Assembly (NCBI GenBank): GCA_003490145.1
Contig: QULQ01000003.1
Location: forward strand, 161,722 to 225,721
From: Lachnospiraceae bacterium OM04-12BH
GTDB taxonomy: Bacteria; Bacillota; Clostridia; Lachnospirales; Lachnospiraceae
Direction of reading: 5' to 3'
Length of the DNA: 64,000 nt
In this document: one piece after another, positions 26,810 to 35,697 of the stretch
Layout: the number at the start of each line of letters is the position of its first letter
Position numbering within the stretch: the first letter of the stretch is position 1
The notes under the pieces: model-generated
The model's database searches: none
What the model was told of the DNA's origin: nothing
What the model saw: only the letters and a program-made list of their open reading frames with translations
Position numbers and translations under genes: made by a program

Positions 26810-27851
26810 AGAAATGCTTGCAATTGCAAAGGATGCGGGGGCATCCGATCTGCATATTACAGTAGGAGTACCGCCGAAAATGAGAGTGAACGGCCAGCTG
26901 ATCACCATGAATTTTGAAAGGCTGCTGCCACCGGATACGGAAGCCCTGGCAGATGAGATCATGGATCCAGTCCAGCGGGCGAAATTCGAGGAAAAGGGAG
27001 AGCATGATATGTCTTTTTCTATTCCTGAGCTTGGAAGGTATCGTGTCAATGCCTATAAGCAGAGGGGGTCTGTGGCAATCGCCCTGAGACTGGTAGGAAC
27101 AGAGGTACCTTCGCCGGAGGTCCTTGGTGTACCCGCATCTGTCATTGACCTTTATCAGAGAAAAAGAGGACTTGTCCTGGTAACAGGCCCTACCGGAAGC
27201 GGTAAATCTACCACACTGGCGGCTATCATTGACAAGATCAACAATAACAGGGAGTGTCATGTGATCACGCTGGAAGATCCGATCGAGTATCTTCACCGTC
27301 ATAAGATGTCCATGGTAAACCAGAGAGAGATCGGACTGGATTCCCAGAGCTATGCCAATGCCCTCAGGGCTGCACTCCGTGAAGATCCGGATGTCATTCT
27401 GGTAGGAGAGATGCGTGACTTTGAAACAATCAGTGTTGCCATTACGGCAGCGGAGACAGGACACCTTGTTCTGTCTACCTTACATACTATCGGGGCAGCC
27501 AGTACCGTAGACCGTGTGATCGACGTCTTCCCACCCCATCAGCAGCAGCAGATCCGTGTACAGCTCGCCAATGTACTGGAAGCGGTTATTTCCCAGCAGC
27601 TGATCCCGAAAGCGGACGGCAGGGGACGTGTGGCAGCATTTGAGGTACTTCATGCCAACCATGCAGTGCGGAATCTGATCCGTGAAGGCAAATCCCACCA
27701 GCTTATGAGCGTCATGCAGACCAACCGGAAGGCAGGCATGATCGCTATGGATGAGGCCATTGCACAGCTTTATTATGAAGGCAAGATCGACAGAGAGATG
27801 GCGATCCAGTTTGCACAGGATCCTGATGGCATGGAAAATAAAATATTCTGA
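26796..27851 (+). CDS. pilT: Type IV pilus retraction ATPase PilT
   Basis: This 351-residue hexameric ATPase depolymerises pili for twitching or DNA uptake. Walker A is GPTGSGKST (131-139), Walker B lies in VILVGEMRD, and the His box is LVLSTLHTIGA. The AIRNLIRE-like PilT motif appears as VRNLIREGK. The start is ATG 26796, overlapping sigK by 14 bp, so translation is coupled. A perfect terminator lies 88 bp downstream, making sigK-pilT a two-gene unit. Confidence 0.94.
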   Translation: MATIKEMLAIAKDAGASDLHITVGVPPKMRVNGQLITMNFERLLPPDTEALADEIMDPVQRAKFEEKGEHDMSFSIPELGRYRVNAYKQRGSVAIALRLVGTEVPSPEVLGVPASVIDLYQRKRGLVLVTGPTGSGKSTTLAAIIDKINNNRECHVITLEDPIEYLHRHKMSMVNQREIGLDSQSYANALRAALREDPDVILVGEMRDFETISVAITAAETGHLVLSTLHTIGAASTVDRVIDVFPPHQQQQIRVQLANVLEAVISQQLIPKADGRGRVAAFEVLHANHAVRNLIREGKSHQLMSVMQTNRKAGMIAMDEAIAQLYYEGKIDREMAIQFAQDPDGMENKIF

Positions 27852-27938
27852 TCCGTTGAAACCAGATACGGAAAGTGATTCTGGAAACAGGTTGTGAAAA
27901 GAACTGGATTTCCACTCTTGACAGATATTCGAAAATCA

Positions 27939-27988
27939 GATACAGTAAATGCAATCAATACAGTGATTACATTTACTGTATCTTTTTT
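27939..27988 (+). terminator. Terminator after pilT
   Basis: A perfect 13-bp stem GATACAGTAAATG (27939-27951) with CATTTACTGTATC (27970-27982) is followed by TTTTTT. Confidence 0.92.
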
Positions 27989-28175
27989 ATATCAAATAAT
28001 ACAGAAAGACTGACATGTGGCAGGCTTTTTGTATTCCTGACAGCAGAGAAGAGAAAATTTTTGCAGATCTGCTGTTTCAAACCGGGATCTCCATTTCAGA
28101 TCCTGAATATTTCAAATTTTCACAATCATTTTTATTCACAGAGCAGAACATCTATCTGAAGAAAAGGAGGTTTTT
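27989..28175. other. Intergenic gap before comM
   Basis: Beyond the pilT terminator I see no gene and no clear promoter. A short open frame here does not resemble a protein. Only the AAAAGGAGG ribosome site of the next gene is recognisable, near 28160-28168. Confidence 0.5.
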
Positions 28176-29729
28176 TTGTACAGTACAATTTTATCGGGAA
28201 CGGTGCTTGGCATGGAAAGCTGTCTGGTACAGGTGGAGGTGGATCTTTCTGCGGGACTTCCTTGCTTTATCATGGTCGGGCACCTGTCGGGGGAGGTACG
28301 GGAATCCGCAGAACGTGTCAGGATCGCGCTGAAAAATAACGGGATACACCTTCCTGCCATGCATATTGCAGTGAACCTTTCACCTGCTGATGTCAGGAAG
28401 GAGGGAACGGGCTTTGATCTGCCGGTTGCCCTGGCTGTACTGACAGCAATGGAGAGGCTTACAGAGAAAGAGACAGAAGGAATGATGATCCTTGGAGAGC
28501 TTGGACTGAATGGGGAGATACGGAAGGTGCGAGGCATACTTCCCATGGTCGGGGAAGGTCTGCGGGCGGGGATCACAAGGTTTCTTGTGCCGCTTGAGAA
28601 TCTGCAGGAGGCAAGGCTGATCGGAAAAGGACGGATCGCAGGTATAGGCAGTCTGACAGAAGCTGTTGAATATTTAAAAATGAGCGAAGCAGAACAGAAG
28701 GAATGGGAAAATAAATCTATCCGGGAACTTATGACAGAAAAACAGGATGATCTTCTGCAGGGAAATGAGACAGAAATGGATTTTTCGGAGGTATCTGGAC
28801 AGGAAAGCGGCAAGAGAGCGGCAATGATCGCAGCAGCCGGATTTCATCATCTGCTTTTCTGCGGACCGCCGGGCTGTGGCAAAACCATGCTGGCAAGGAG
28901 GATCCCTACGATCCTGCCTCCTCTTTCGGAAGAGGAGAGACTGGAGGTTGCTTCTGTTTACAGCATAGCCGGACTTCTCGATGGAACGCGGGCATCCTCA
29001 AGAAGGCGTCCTTTTGTCAGTCCTCATCATTCCCTGACACCGCAGGCTCTTGCGGGCGGCGGTGTGCGTCCAAGCCCTGGCGTGGTCAGTCTGGCACACA
29101 GAGGGGTACTGTTTCTTGATGAATTGCCGGAGTTTTCCAGAAAGACACTGGATCTGCTCAGACAGCCACTGGAAGACAGGAAGATACAGATTACCAGAAC
29201 CCGGGGGAATGTTACCTATCCTACAGAATTTATGCTGGTAGGGGCGATGAACCCCTGTCCCTGTGGCTACTTTCCGGACAGAAACAGGTGCCGCTGCACG
29301 CCGTATGAGATCCATCAGTACATTTCCCATCTTTCCGGGCCGATCCTGAACCGGATCGATCTGCAGGTCCGACTGAAGGAAACGGAATTTTCCGTGCTGC
29401 GGGATCCGGAGAACAGAAAAAGAGGGGAAAGCAGTGAAGGTATGAGAAATATGGTGATGGAAGCAAGAAGCCGGCAGGACTTCCGGTACCGGGACACAGG
29501 GATAAGGTTCAATGCACAGCTTACAGCAGGAAATATCCGCAGCTTCTGTAAGCTTGGTAGAAAGGAAGAACAGGTACTGGAACAGATTTATACTTCCATG
29601 AAGCTGGGAGCAAGAGCCTGCCATAAGCTGCTGAAGGTGGCAAGAACAATTGCGGATCTTGCAGGCAGTGAGATCGTAAGGAAGGAGGATCTTCTGGAGG
29701 CAGCCTGCTACTGTCAGGGACAGGAGTGA
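28176..29729 (+). CDS. comM: ComM/YifB AAA+ ATPase (Mg-chelatase-like)
   Basis: This 517-residue protein has an N-terminal Lon-substrate-like domain (about 1-170), a Mg-chelatase AAA+ core and a C-terminal Mg-chelatase lid. Walker A is GPPGCGKTM, Walker B VLFLDELPEF, and the zinc-like block is MNPCPCGYF..CRC. In competent bacteria ComM is a branch-migration helicase needed for integration of taken-up DNA. The start is TTG 28176, preceded by AAAAGGAGG. The dprA gene is 16 bp downstream. Confidence 0.92.
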   Translation: MYSTILSGTVLGMESCLVQVEVDLSAGLPCFIMVGHLSGEVRESAERVRIALKNNGIHLPAMHIAVNLSPADVRKEGTGFDLPVALAVLTAMERLTEKETEGMMILGELGLNGEIRKVRGILPMVGEGLRAGITRFLVPLENLQEARLIGKGRIAGIGSLTEAVEYLKMSEAEQKEWENKSIRELMTEKQDDLLQGNETEMDFSEVSGQESGKRAAMIAAAGFHHLLFCGPPGCGKTMLARRIPTILPPLSEEERLEVASVYSIAGLLDGTRASSRRRPFVSPHHSLTPQALAGGGVRPSPGVVSLAHRGVLFLDELPEFSRKTLDLLRQPLEDRKIQITRTRGNVTYPTEFMLVGAMNPCPCGYFPDRNRCRCTPYEIHQYISHLSGPILNRIDLQVRLKETEFSVLRDPENRKRGESSEGMRNMVMEARSRQDFRYRDTGIRFNAQLTAGNIRSFCKLGRKEEQVLEQIYTSMKLGARACHKLLKVARTIADLAGSEIVRKEDLLEAACYCQGQE

Positions 29730-29745
29730 AAAGGAATTAATACAT

Positions 29746-30954
29746 ATGAAAATAACGAAGAAGGAGGAGCCATATCTTTTCTGGCTCCACAATATACCGG
29801 AGCTTTCGGAAAAAGCGGCTGTGCTTTTGCTGGAGAACTGTGAAAGCCCGTCGCAGATCTACCGGATGAGCAGGCAGGAGCTGAAGGAAAAGCTGATAGG
29901 CTGGGGCTGGCGGGATAAGGTGGCAGAAAGAAAGGCCGAGGCTTTTGAGCAGTTTCGGAAGGAGTGGAAGCTGGAACAGGCCTTTGAGGAGCTGCAGAAG
30001 AAACAGATCCGTATGATCACGGTTTTCCACAGGGAGTATCCAAGGAGGCTGTTTGCCATGGCAAGCCCGCCCATGGCACTTTACTGTATGGGGGAACTAC
30101 CGAAGGAAAGGGACTGTACGGTAGCGGTGATCGGTGCCAGAGACTGTTCTGAATATGGAAGCTATGCGGCTTTTGCATTTGGGGAACGGCTGGGAAGGGC
30201 TGGAATCCGGGTAGTCAGCGGCATGGCGAGAGGGATTGATGGTATTGCACAGAAGGCGGCACTTGATGGCGGTGGAAGAACTTATGCTGTACTTGGGTGC
30301 GGCGTAGATGTCTGCTATCCGGCATCCCAACGGGGACTTTATGACAGGATCTGTGTACAGGGCGGTGTGATTTCCCCTTTTGTACCGGGAACACCGCCGA
30401 AAAAGCAGCTTTTTCCTTACAGGAACAGCATTGTGGCAGGTCTTTCAGATGCAGTCCTTGTGATAGAGGCCAGACAGAAAAGTGGTACCTTTATTACGGT
30501 AGATATGGCACTGGAACAGGGAAAGGATGTGTATGCAGTGCCGGGGAGACTGACTGACCGCCTCAGCGATGGCTGCAATCTTCTGATCCGGCAGGGCTGT
30601 GGTGTGGTACTGTCTCCGGAAGATCTGATCGCAGAGCTTGTGATGCTGAAAAACAGGGGGAATGGGAATGGCAGTGACGGGACAAAAGACCTGCAGAAGA
30701 AACGAAGGCGTCAGGAGCAGGATAAGCAGATCAGCGGACAAATGAGCCTTGAACTGTCAGCGGAGGATGGGATACTGGGACTTCTTGATCTGGAACCAAA
30801 GTCAGCGGATGCCCTGTATGAGTCAGCAAGGCAAAAGGGAATGAAGCTGACTATGCAGGAACTGCTGACAGAGCTGATTGGCCTGTGCATAGAAGGAAAA
30901 GCCAGACAGGTATCCGGCAACTGGTTTGCCAGAGCAGTTGCGTATTCTGACTGA
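29746..30954 (+). CDS. dprA: DNA processing protein DprA
   Basis: This 402-residue protein loads RecA onto incoming single-stranded DNA during transformation. A helical N-terminal part (about 1-85) is followed by the Rossmann fold: AVIGARDCSEYG, VVSGMARGIDGIAQKAAL, YAVLGCGVDVCYP, and YRNSIVAGLSDAVLVIEA. The C-terminal winged helix starts near residue 345. Its coding end contains the pilB promoter. Confidence 0.93.
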   Translation: MKITKKEEPYLFWLHNIPELSEKAAVLLLENCESPSQIYRMSRQELKEKLIGWGWRDKVAERKAEAFEQFRKEWKLEQAFEELQKKQIRMITVFHREYPRRLFAMASPPMALYCMGELPKERDCTVAVIGARDCSEYGSYAAFAFGERLGRAGIRVVSGMARGIDGIAQKAALDGGGRTYAVLGCGVDVCYPASQRGLYDRICVQGGVISPFVPGTPPKKQLFPYRNSIVAGLSDAVLVIEARQKSGTFITVDMALEQGKDVYAVPGRLTDRLSDGCNLLIRQGCGVVLSPEDLIAELVMLKNRGNGNGSDGTKDLQKKRRRQEQDKQISGQMSLELSAEDGILGLLDLEPKSADALYESARQKGMKLTMQELLTELIGLCIEGKARQVSGNWFARAVAYSD

Positions 30955-30965
30955 GATGGTATAAT
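30938..30965 (+). promoter_or_regulatory. pilB promoter within dprA 3' end
   Basis: TTGCGT (30938-30943), a 16-bp spacer and TATAAT (30960-30965) with an upstream TG giving the extended form TGGTATAAT. It starts a transcript about 45 nt upstream of pilB. Confidence 0.6.
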
Positions 30966-31015
30966 AGGGAAGAATATGGATTTACAGAAAAAGACAGACA
31001 GGGGTATAGATAGGT

Positions 31016-32722
31016 ATGGCATTGTTTGGAAAAAGAGTACGAATCGGAGATCTGCTGCTTTCACAGGGAATGATCACACAGCAGCAGCTTGATACCGCAC
31101 TCTCGGAGCAGAAGATCAGAAAGACGAAGCTGGGGGAAACGCTGATCGCACTTGGATATGTGTCGCAGAAGGATTTCTCTGATGTCCTGAGCAGGCAGCT
31201 TGGCGTAGAATCAGTAGACCTCCGGAAGGAGGGACTGCAGGATGCTGCGATCCGTCTGGTACCGGAGGATATCATGAAGAAATATGAACTGGTACCCTTT
31301 GCCATAGATGAGAATAATTCCAATATCCTTAAGATTGCCATGTCGGATCCCATGTATCTGCCGGCGATTGATGATGTCAGCCTGATCACAGGTATGGAGG
31401 TTGTGCCTTATTTTGCACCGACCGCCCAGATCGCCATGCAGATTGACCGTATGTTTGGTAAGAAGCAGGCGATGGAGGCTGCAGCCCAGTATCAGCTGGA
31501 GCATGCGGATGAGCTGAGAGAGGAAGAAGAGAGTGCATCTAGCGCAGAAGTAGACAATGCACCGATTGTAAAGATCGTAAGGACTATGCTGGAGCAGGCG
31601 ATCCGTCAGGGAGCCAGTGATATCCATATTGAACCACTGGAGAGAAACCTGCGGATCCGTTACCGTATTGACGGTGCCCTGCGTGAAGTGATGGATTACA
31701 ACACCACACTCCTGCCGGCTATGGTAGCCAGGGTCAAGATCATGTCAGGACTTGATATTTCCGAGAAGAGAAAGCCACAGGACGGCCGGCTGACCCTGCA
31801 GGTAGATAACCGGGAATATGATGTCCGTGTTTCCGTGCTTCCTACTGTATTTGGAGAAAAGACGGTTATGCGTCTCACCGCCAAGGATGGTCTTTCCAGA
31901 GAAAAGAAATATCTCGGTCTTACACCGGAGGATGAGGAAAGACTGGATGGTATCCTGAAAAATCCTCATGGAATCATTCTGGTAACGGGACCTACCGGAA
32001 GTGGTAAATCAACGACCTGTTATACTGTTCTGAGCGAACTGAACCGTGAAGAGGTTAATATTATCACCGTAGAAGATCCTGTGGAAGCCAATGTGGATGG
32101 TGTAAACCAGGTGCAGGTAAATGTCAAGGCAGACCTGACCTTTGCCAATGCCCTGCGTTCTATCCTACGTCAGGATCCGGATATCATCATGATCGGAGAA
32201 ATCCGAGACGGAGAAACAGCCGGCATCGCCGTTAAGGCTTCCATTACCGGACACCTTGTTATTTCCACACTGCATACAAATTCAACAGCAGCATCCATTA
32301 CCCGTCTGATCGATATGGGTGTGGAGCCCTACCTGATCGGTGATTCTGTGGTGGGTATTATTGCACAGCGTCTGGTAAGAAAGCTCTGTCCAAAGTGCCG
32401 CAAGGCAAGAGAGGCTACAGATCAGGAAAAGAAGCTTCTGATGGTGCCCGCAAGCATGCCTCAGACGGTATATGAACCGGTAGGCTGTGAAGACTGTGGA
32501 GGCATTGGTTACAGAGGACGTACTGCGATCTATGAGATCATGCCGGTTACTGCAAAGCTCCGTAACCGGATCCATGATAAAGTGACAGCAGATGAACTGC
32601 AGGAAATTGCTGTTTCCGAAGGAATGAGTACACTTCGTATGGCAGCAGCCAAAAAAGTCAAGGAAGGTATTACAAGCTGTGCTGAAATGATCAAGGTTGC
32701 CTATGATTATGAAGCAGATTAA
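31016..32722 (+). CDS. pilB: Type IV pilus assembly ATPase PilB
   Basis: This 568-residue hexameric ATPase powers pilus extension. The N-terminal GspE/MshEN domain is about residues 1-145. Walker A is GPTGSGKST (325-333), Asp box IIMIGEIRDGET, His box LVISTLHTNS. Paired CxxC (CPKC and CEDC, about 462-494) form the zinc site. It starts the extension part of the pilus cluster, with pilC 29 bp behind. Confidence 0.96.
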   Translation: MALFGKRVRIGDLLLSQGMITQQQLDTALSEQKIRKTKLGETLIALGYVSQKDFSDVLSRQLGVESVDLRKEGLQDAAIRLVPEDIMKKYELVPFAIDENNSNILKIAMSDPMYLPAIDDVSLITGMEVVPYFAPTAQIAMQIDRMFGKKQAMEAAAQYQLEHADELREEEESASSAEVDNAPIVKIVRTMLEQAIRQGASDIHIEPLERNLRIRYRIDGALREVMDYNTTLLPAMVARVKIMSGLDISEKRKPQDGRLTLQVDNREYDVRVSVLPTVFGEKTVMRLTAKDGLSREKKYLGLTPEDEERLDGILKNPHGIILVTGPTGSGKSTTCYTVLSELNREEVNIITVEDPVEANVDGVNQVQVNVKADLTFANALRSILRQDPDIIMIGEIRDGETAGIAVKASITGHLVISTLHTNSTAASITRLIDMGVEPYLIGDSVVGIIAQRLVRKLCPKCRKAREATDQEKKLLMVPASMPQTVYEPVGCEDCGGIGYRGRTAIYEIMPVTAKLRNRIHDKVTADELQEIAVSEGMSTLRMAAAKKVKEGITSCAEMIKVAYDYEAD

Positions 32723-32751
32723 AGAGAAAAGGACAGGGGAGCAGAAGCAAA

Positions 32752-33960
32752 ATGGCTGAATTTCAGTACCGGGTGATCACCCCGGAAGGAAAAGAAAAAA
32801 AGGGCACCATGGAGGGGAAAAGCGTAGAGCAGGTTACCGGTGTCCTGAAAGCACAGAAAAATGTTATCTTAAGTGTATCGGAAGCCAGTCTGATGAGCAG
32901 AGATATCAATTTTTCTCTGGGAGGCAGGGTAAGTGCCAGGGATTACAGTATTTTCTGCCGGCAGTTTGTCAGTATCATCAGTGCCGGTGTCAGCATCATC
33001 AATGCGCTGGAAATGATGAGGGATCAGACTGAAAACAGAACGCTGAAAAAAGCGCTGGGTGAAGTATATGAAGATGTGTCAAAGGGTGAATCCATGGCAG
33101 GAGCCATGAAGAAGCATTCCAAGGTATTCCCAAGCATGCTCTGCAATATGGTAGAGGCAGGAGAGGCTTCCGGAAGCATGGAGGTTGCCTTTGAGCGTAT
33201 GGCGGTACAGTTCGAAAAAGAAAACAAACTGAAACAGTCAGTAAAAAAAGCCATGATCTACCCGATTGTACTGTTAGTAGTTATGGTTGGCGTTCTTTTC
33301 CTTATGATGATCTGGGTTATCCCGAATTTCATGGGAATGTTTGCGGAGCTGGATACAGAGCTGCCACCGATCACGCAGGCAGTTGTGAATATGAGTGATT
33401 TTGTAATAGCCAAATGGTGGCTGATTCTTCTGGTAGTGGCAGCAGCGATTGCTTTATTTAAGGCTTATGCGGCAAGCCCGTCGGGTAAATTCGTACTTGG
33501 CGGCATTGCACTAAAAATCCCTGTTTTTGGAAAGCTCCAGACAAAGAGTGAGTGTGCCAGACTGGGAAGAACCTTATGTACACTGCTTGGTGCCGGAGTG
33601 CCAATGATGGATGCGATCGAGATCACAGGAAGATCCATGGAAAATGTTCACTATAAAAAGGCCATGATGGATGCCAAAGATCAGGTTATGAGAGGTATGG
33701 CACTGTCAAGACCGCTAAAGACCTGTGGACTTTTCCCTCCGATGGTAGTTCATATGGTATCTATTGGTGAAGAAACCGGTAATATTGAAACCATGCTGGA
33801 AAATGTAGCCAATTACTACGAAGATGATGTACAGGTGGCCACAGAGCAGGTTATGGCACTGATGGAGCCCATGATCATCGTTGTCATGGCAATCGTAGTT
33901 GGTGTCCTGATCATGGCGATCATGCAGCCTATGCTTACCTTATATGAATCGATCGGTTAA
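32752..33960 (+). CDS. pilC: Pilus platform protein PilC (GspF family)
   Basis: This 402-residue inner-membrane platform protein has two GspF repeats: FCRQFVSIISAGVSIINALEM and LGRTLCTLLGAGVPMMDAIE, each followed by an EAGEASGSM- or SIGEETGNIE-type block. Three transmembrane segments lie near residues 165-190, 220-240 and 375-395. It couples PilB and PilT motion to pilin insertion. Confidence 0.95.
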   Translation: MAEFQYRVITPEGKEKKGTMEGKSVEQVTGVLKAQKNVILSVSEASLMSRDINFSLGGRVSARDYSIFCRQFVSIISAGVSIINALEMMRDQTENRTLKKALGEVYEDVSKGESMAGAMKKHSKVFPSMLCNMVEAGEASGSMEVAFERMAVQFEKENKLKQSVKKAMIYPIVLLVVMVGVLFLMMIWVIPNFMGMFAELDTELPPITQAVVNMSDFVIAKWWLILLVVAAAIALFKAYAASPSGKFVLGGIALKIPVFGKLQTKSECARLGRTLCTLLGAGVPMMDAIEITGRSMENVHYKKAMMDAKDQVMRGMALSRPLKTCGLFPPMVVHMVSIGEETGNIETMLENVANYYEDDVQVATEQVMALMEPMIIVVMAIVVGVLIMAIMQPMLTLYESIG

Positions 33961-34001
33961 GCCGTCAGGCGTTCCGGATACTGTGTGACCAGGGAGGAAA
34001 A

Positions 34002-34172
34002 ATGGAGACTTTTTATTACGAAGTAGTCAGTATAGATGGTGACTACGCCAATTTGAAGCGAACAGATATTGAAAGTGATGAGCTGAAGCTGGTGGCAAGG
34101 GCACTGCTTCCACCTGAGATCCGGGAGGGCAGCAGGCTTAAGTATGAGTGGCTCAGCTATCAGATGATCTGA
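34002..34172 (+). CDS. 56-residue conserved-looking small protein
   Basis: ATG 34002 follows an ideal AGGGAGGAAAA ribosome site 42 bp after pilC. The product (METFYYEVVSIDGDYANLKR...) is a soluble, acidic, probably beta-rich protein of 56 residues. The VSIDGDYANL start recalls small proteins of the DUF3006 type, but I cannot assign it. It ends just before a strong terminator, so it is the last gene of the pilB-pilC unit. Confidence 0.65.
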   Translation: METFYYEVVSIDGDYANLKRTDIESDELKLVARALLPPEIREGSRLKYEWLSYQMI

Positions 34173-34222
34173 AATTAGAAATAAAACAGGACAAACAGAT
34201 AAAATAAACGAAATAACGTTTA

Positions 34223-34251
34223 TTGACAAACGAAAACTTCTATGATACTTT
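34223..34251 (+). promoter_or_regulatory. Promoter candidate inside a terminator
   Basis: A perfect TTGACA (34223-34228), a 17-bp spacer and TACTTT (34246-34251) with an upstream TG. It overlaps the left arm of the 34232-34274 hairpin. An AATAAACG/CGTTTATT inverted repeat (34203-34224) overlaps the -35 box. It would serve the Rpn-type gene. Confidence 0.4.
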
Positions 34252-34281
34252 GGAATCAAAGCATAGAAGTTTTCTTTTTTT
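34232..34281 (+). terminator. Terminator of pilB-pilC unit
   Basis: A perfect 13-bp stem GAAAACTTCTATG (34232-34244) with CATAGAAGTTTTC (34262-34274) is followed by a run of seven T. Confidence 0.9.
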
Positions 34282-34527
34282 ACAGCTTGTTTTAATGACA
34301 TTTGTAAAGGATGTCAGAGACGGTTTCATGCTGGTGCCGGAAACAGGCTGGTCTACAGGGAATCTTCCCTTCTGAATGATCTGTCAGAAATCAGAAAAGT
34401 CCGTGCTTTTATCCCAAACATGAAAAGCAGAGGATCCTGTCTGATACTGATGGACTGTATATTTTTGAAGGACAGTCCTGCATCCGGTTTATATCTGGTG
34501 GATCTTCTGGAGAAAAGGAGGAGATCT

Positions 34528-35535
34528 ATGGGGAAGGATGCAATATGTATGGAGGAATTCCTGCAGGATAAGGAGCGGTTTGCAGATCTTTTTAACGGGA
34601 GTCTGTTTCTGGGGAAGCGGGTGATACTCCCAGAGGAGCTGCTGTCAGCCTCTGAAAAATATGCAGAGCAGAGAGAAAAAGAAAGTCCCCTGCAGAAGAA
34701 AAGAAGAGAACGGGATGTGAAGATGTATTTATCCTGCGGCACACAGCTCCGGATCCTGGCAGTGGAAGCACAGAAATATGTGGATTACAGCATGCCGGTG
34801 CGCTGTATGAATTATGATGCGCAGGAATATATGAAGCAGCTCCGGGAGCTTCAGCAGAAGAACAGCAGGCTGATCCTTGAAAAGAAAGTAATGCCGACTA
34901 CGGCAGAAAGACTTTGCAGGGTGATGAAAACAGACCGTCTGCATCCGGTTTATACCATGTGCCTGTATTATGGAAGGGAACCATGGGATGGACCGAGAGA
35001 TCTCTGGCATATGATGAGCTTTGAAGCTGCAGGGAGAGGACGTGAGGACAGTCTGCTGTTCAGGGATTATCCGATGTGGCTTGTCTGTGTCAATGAACAG
35101 ACAGATCTGAGCCACTATCATACGGATATCAGGGAAGTGTTTCAGATCCTGAACTGTCGTGGAAACAAACAGAGAATTCTGAATCTGCTGCAGGATAAAG
35201 CCTATGGAAACCTGACGGAAGAAACATGGGAGACGATAGCGACACTGACAGACTGGCCGGAACTGTTAAAGAAAAAGAAGAGGTATCGGAAAACGGAAGA
35301 GGAAGGAGAAGGATACGATATGGACAGTGCATGGAAAGAGATACTGGCAGACGAGAGAGCCAGAGGGAGAGAGGAAGGAAGAGAGGAAGGAAGAGAAGAA
35401 GGAAGAGAAGAAGGAAAGACCTCAATAATCCAAAATATGATCAACCGGAATTTTACGGATAAAGATATCAGGGCAGCAGTGAAGTGCAGACAGAAAACGA
35501 TCGATGAGGTGAGAAAGAAAATGCCTGTAAAATAG
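34528..35535 (+). CDS. Rpn-family PD-(D/E)XK nuclease/transposase-like protein
   Basis: This protein of about 335 residues resembles the recombination-promoting nuclease / PD-(D/E)XK putative transposase family. The start MGKDAICMEEFLQDKERFADLFN matches family N-termini and follows AAAGGAGGAG, so I reject the upstream in-frame starts. Visible core pieces are RDVKMYLSCG, LRILAVEAQKYVDYSMPVRCMNYD (E-x-Q type) and VYTMCLYYGREPW. The C-terminus carries four GREE repeats, a common feature of these proteins, then a helical tail. The role is unclear: DNA cleavage or repeat spread. It separates pilC from pilA. Confidence 0.8.
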   Translation: MGKDAICMEEFLQDKERFADLFNGSLFLGKRVILPEELLSASEKYAEQREKESPLQKKRRERDVKMYLSCGTQLRILAVEAQKYVDYSMPVRCMNYDAQEYMKQLRELQQKNSRLILEKKVMPTTAERLCRVMKTDRLHPVYTMCLYYGREPWDGPRDLWHMMSFEAAGRGREDSLLFRDYPMWLVCVNEQTDLSHYHTDIREVFQILNCRGNKQRILNLLQDKAYGNLTEETWETIATLTDWPELLKKKKRYRKTEEEGEGYDMDSAWKEILADERARGREEGREEGREEGREEGKTSIIQNMINRNFTDKDIRAAVKCRQKTIDEVRKKMPVK

Positions 35536-35595
35536 CAGAATAGGAAAAATGATACAGCAGAATGTAAAAAAATCGAAGAAAATGCTAAATCAATC

Positions 35596-35624
35596 TGTAC
35601 ATTATGACGATAAAGTGATAGAAT
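35596..35624 (+). promoter_or_regulatory. pilA promoter candidate
   Basis: TGTACA (35596-35601), a 17-bp spacer and TAGAAT (35619-35624), giving a leader of about 65 nt before the AAAGGAGAG ribosome site of pilA. Confidence 0.5.
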
Positions 35625-35697
35625 GAAAAAAGCATTAAGCGGAATTATGCGATAAATAACATGTTCTGCTAAAAAGGAAAAAGGAGAGATAGTTGTT

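Larger units (their letters stand above)
34173..34527. other. Intergenic gap before the Rpn gene
   Basis: This 355-bp gap holds the inverted repeat, promoter candidate and terminator listed separately, then about 245 bp with nothing recognisable before the ribosome site AAAGGAGGAG of the next gene. Confidence 0.6.

Noticed and set aside
28015..28332. 105-codon plus-strand open frame before comM
   Set aside because: It has no ribosome site, overlaps comM in another frame and resembles nothing known.
35370..35420. Short tandem repeat that could suggest a CRISPR or slippage tract
   Set aside because: It encodes the GREE repeats of the Rpn-type protein in frame, a common feature of that family.
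35536..35697. Cyclic di-GMP riboswitch before pilA
   Set aside because: The gap is short and none of the conserved class I or II core segments are present. The same holds for the flgB leader.
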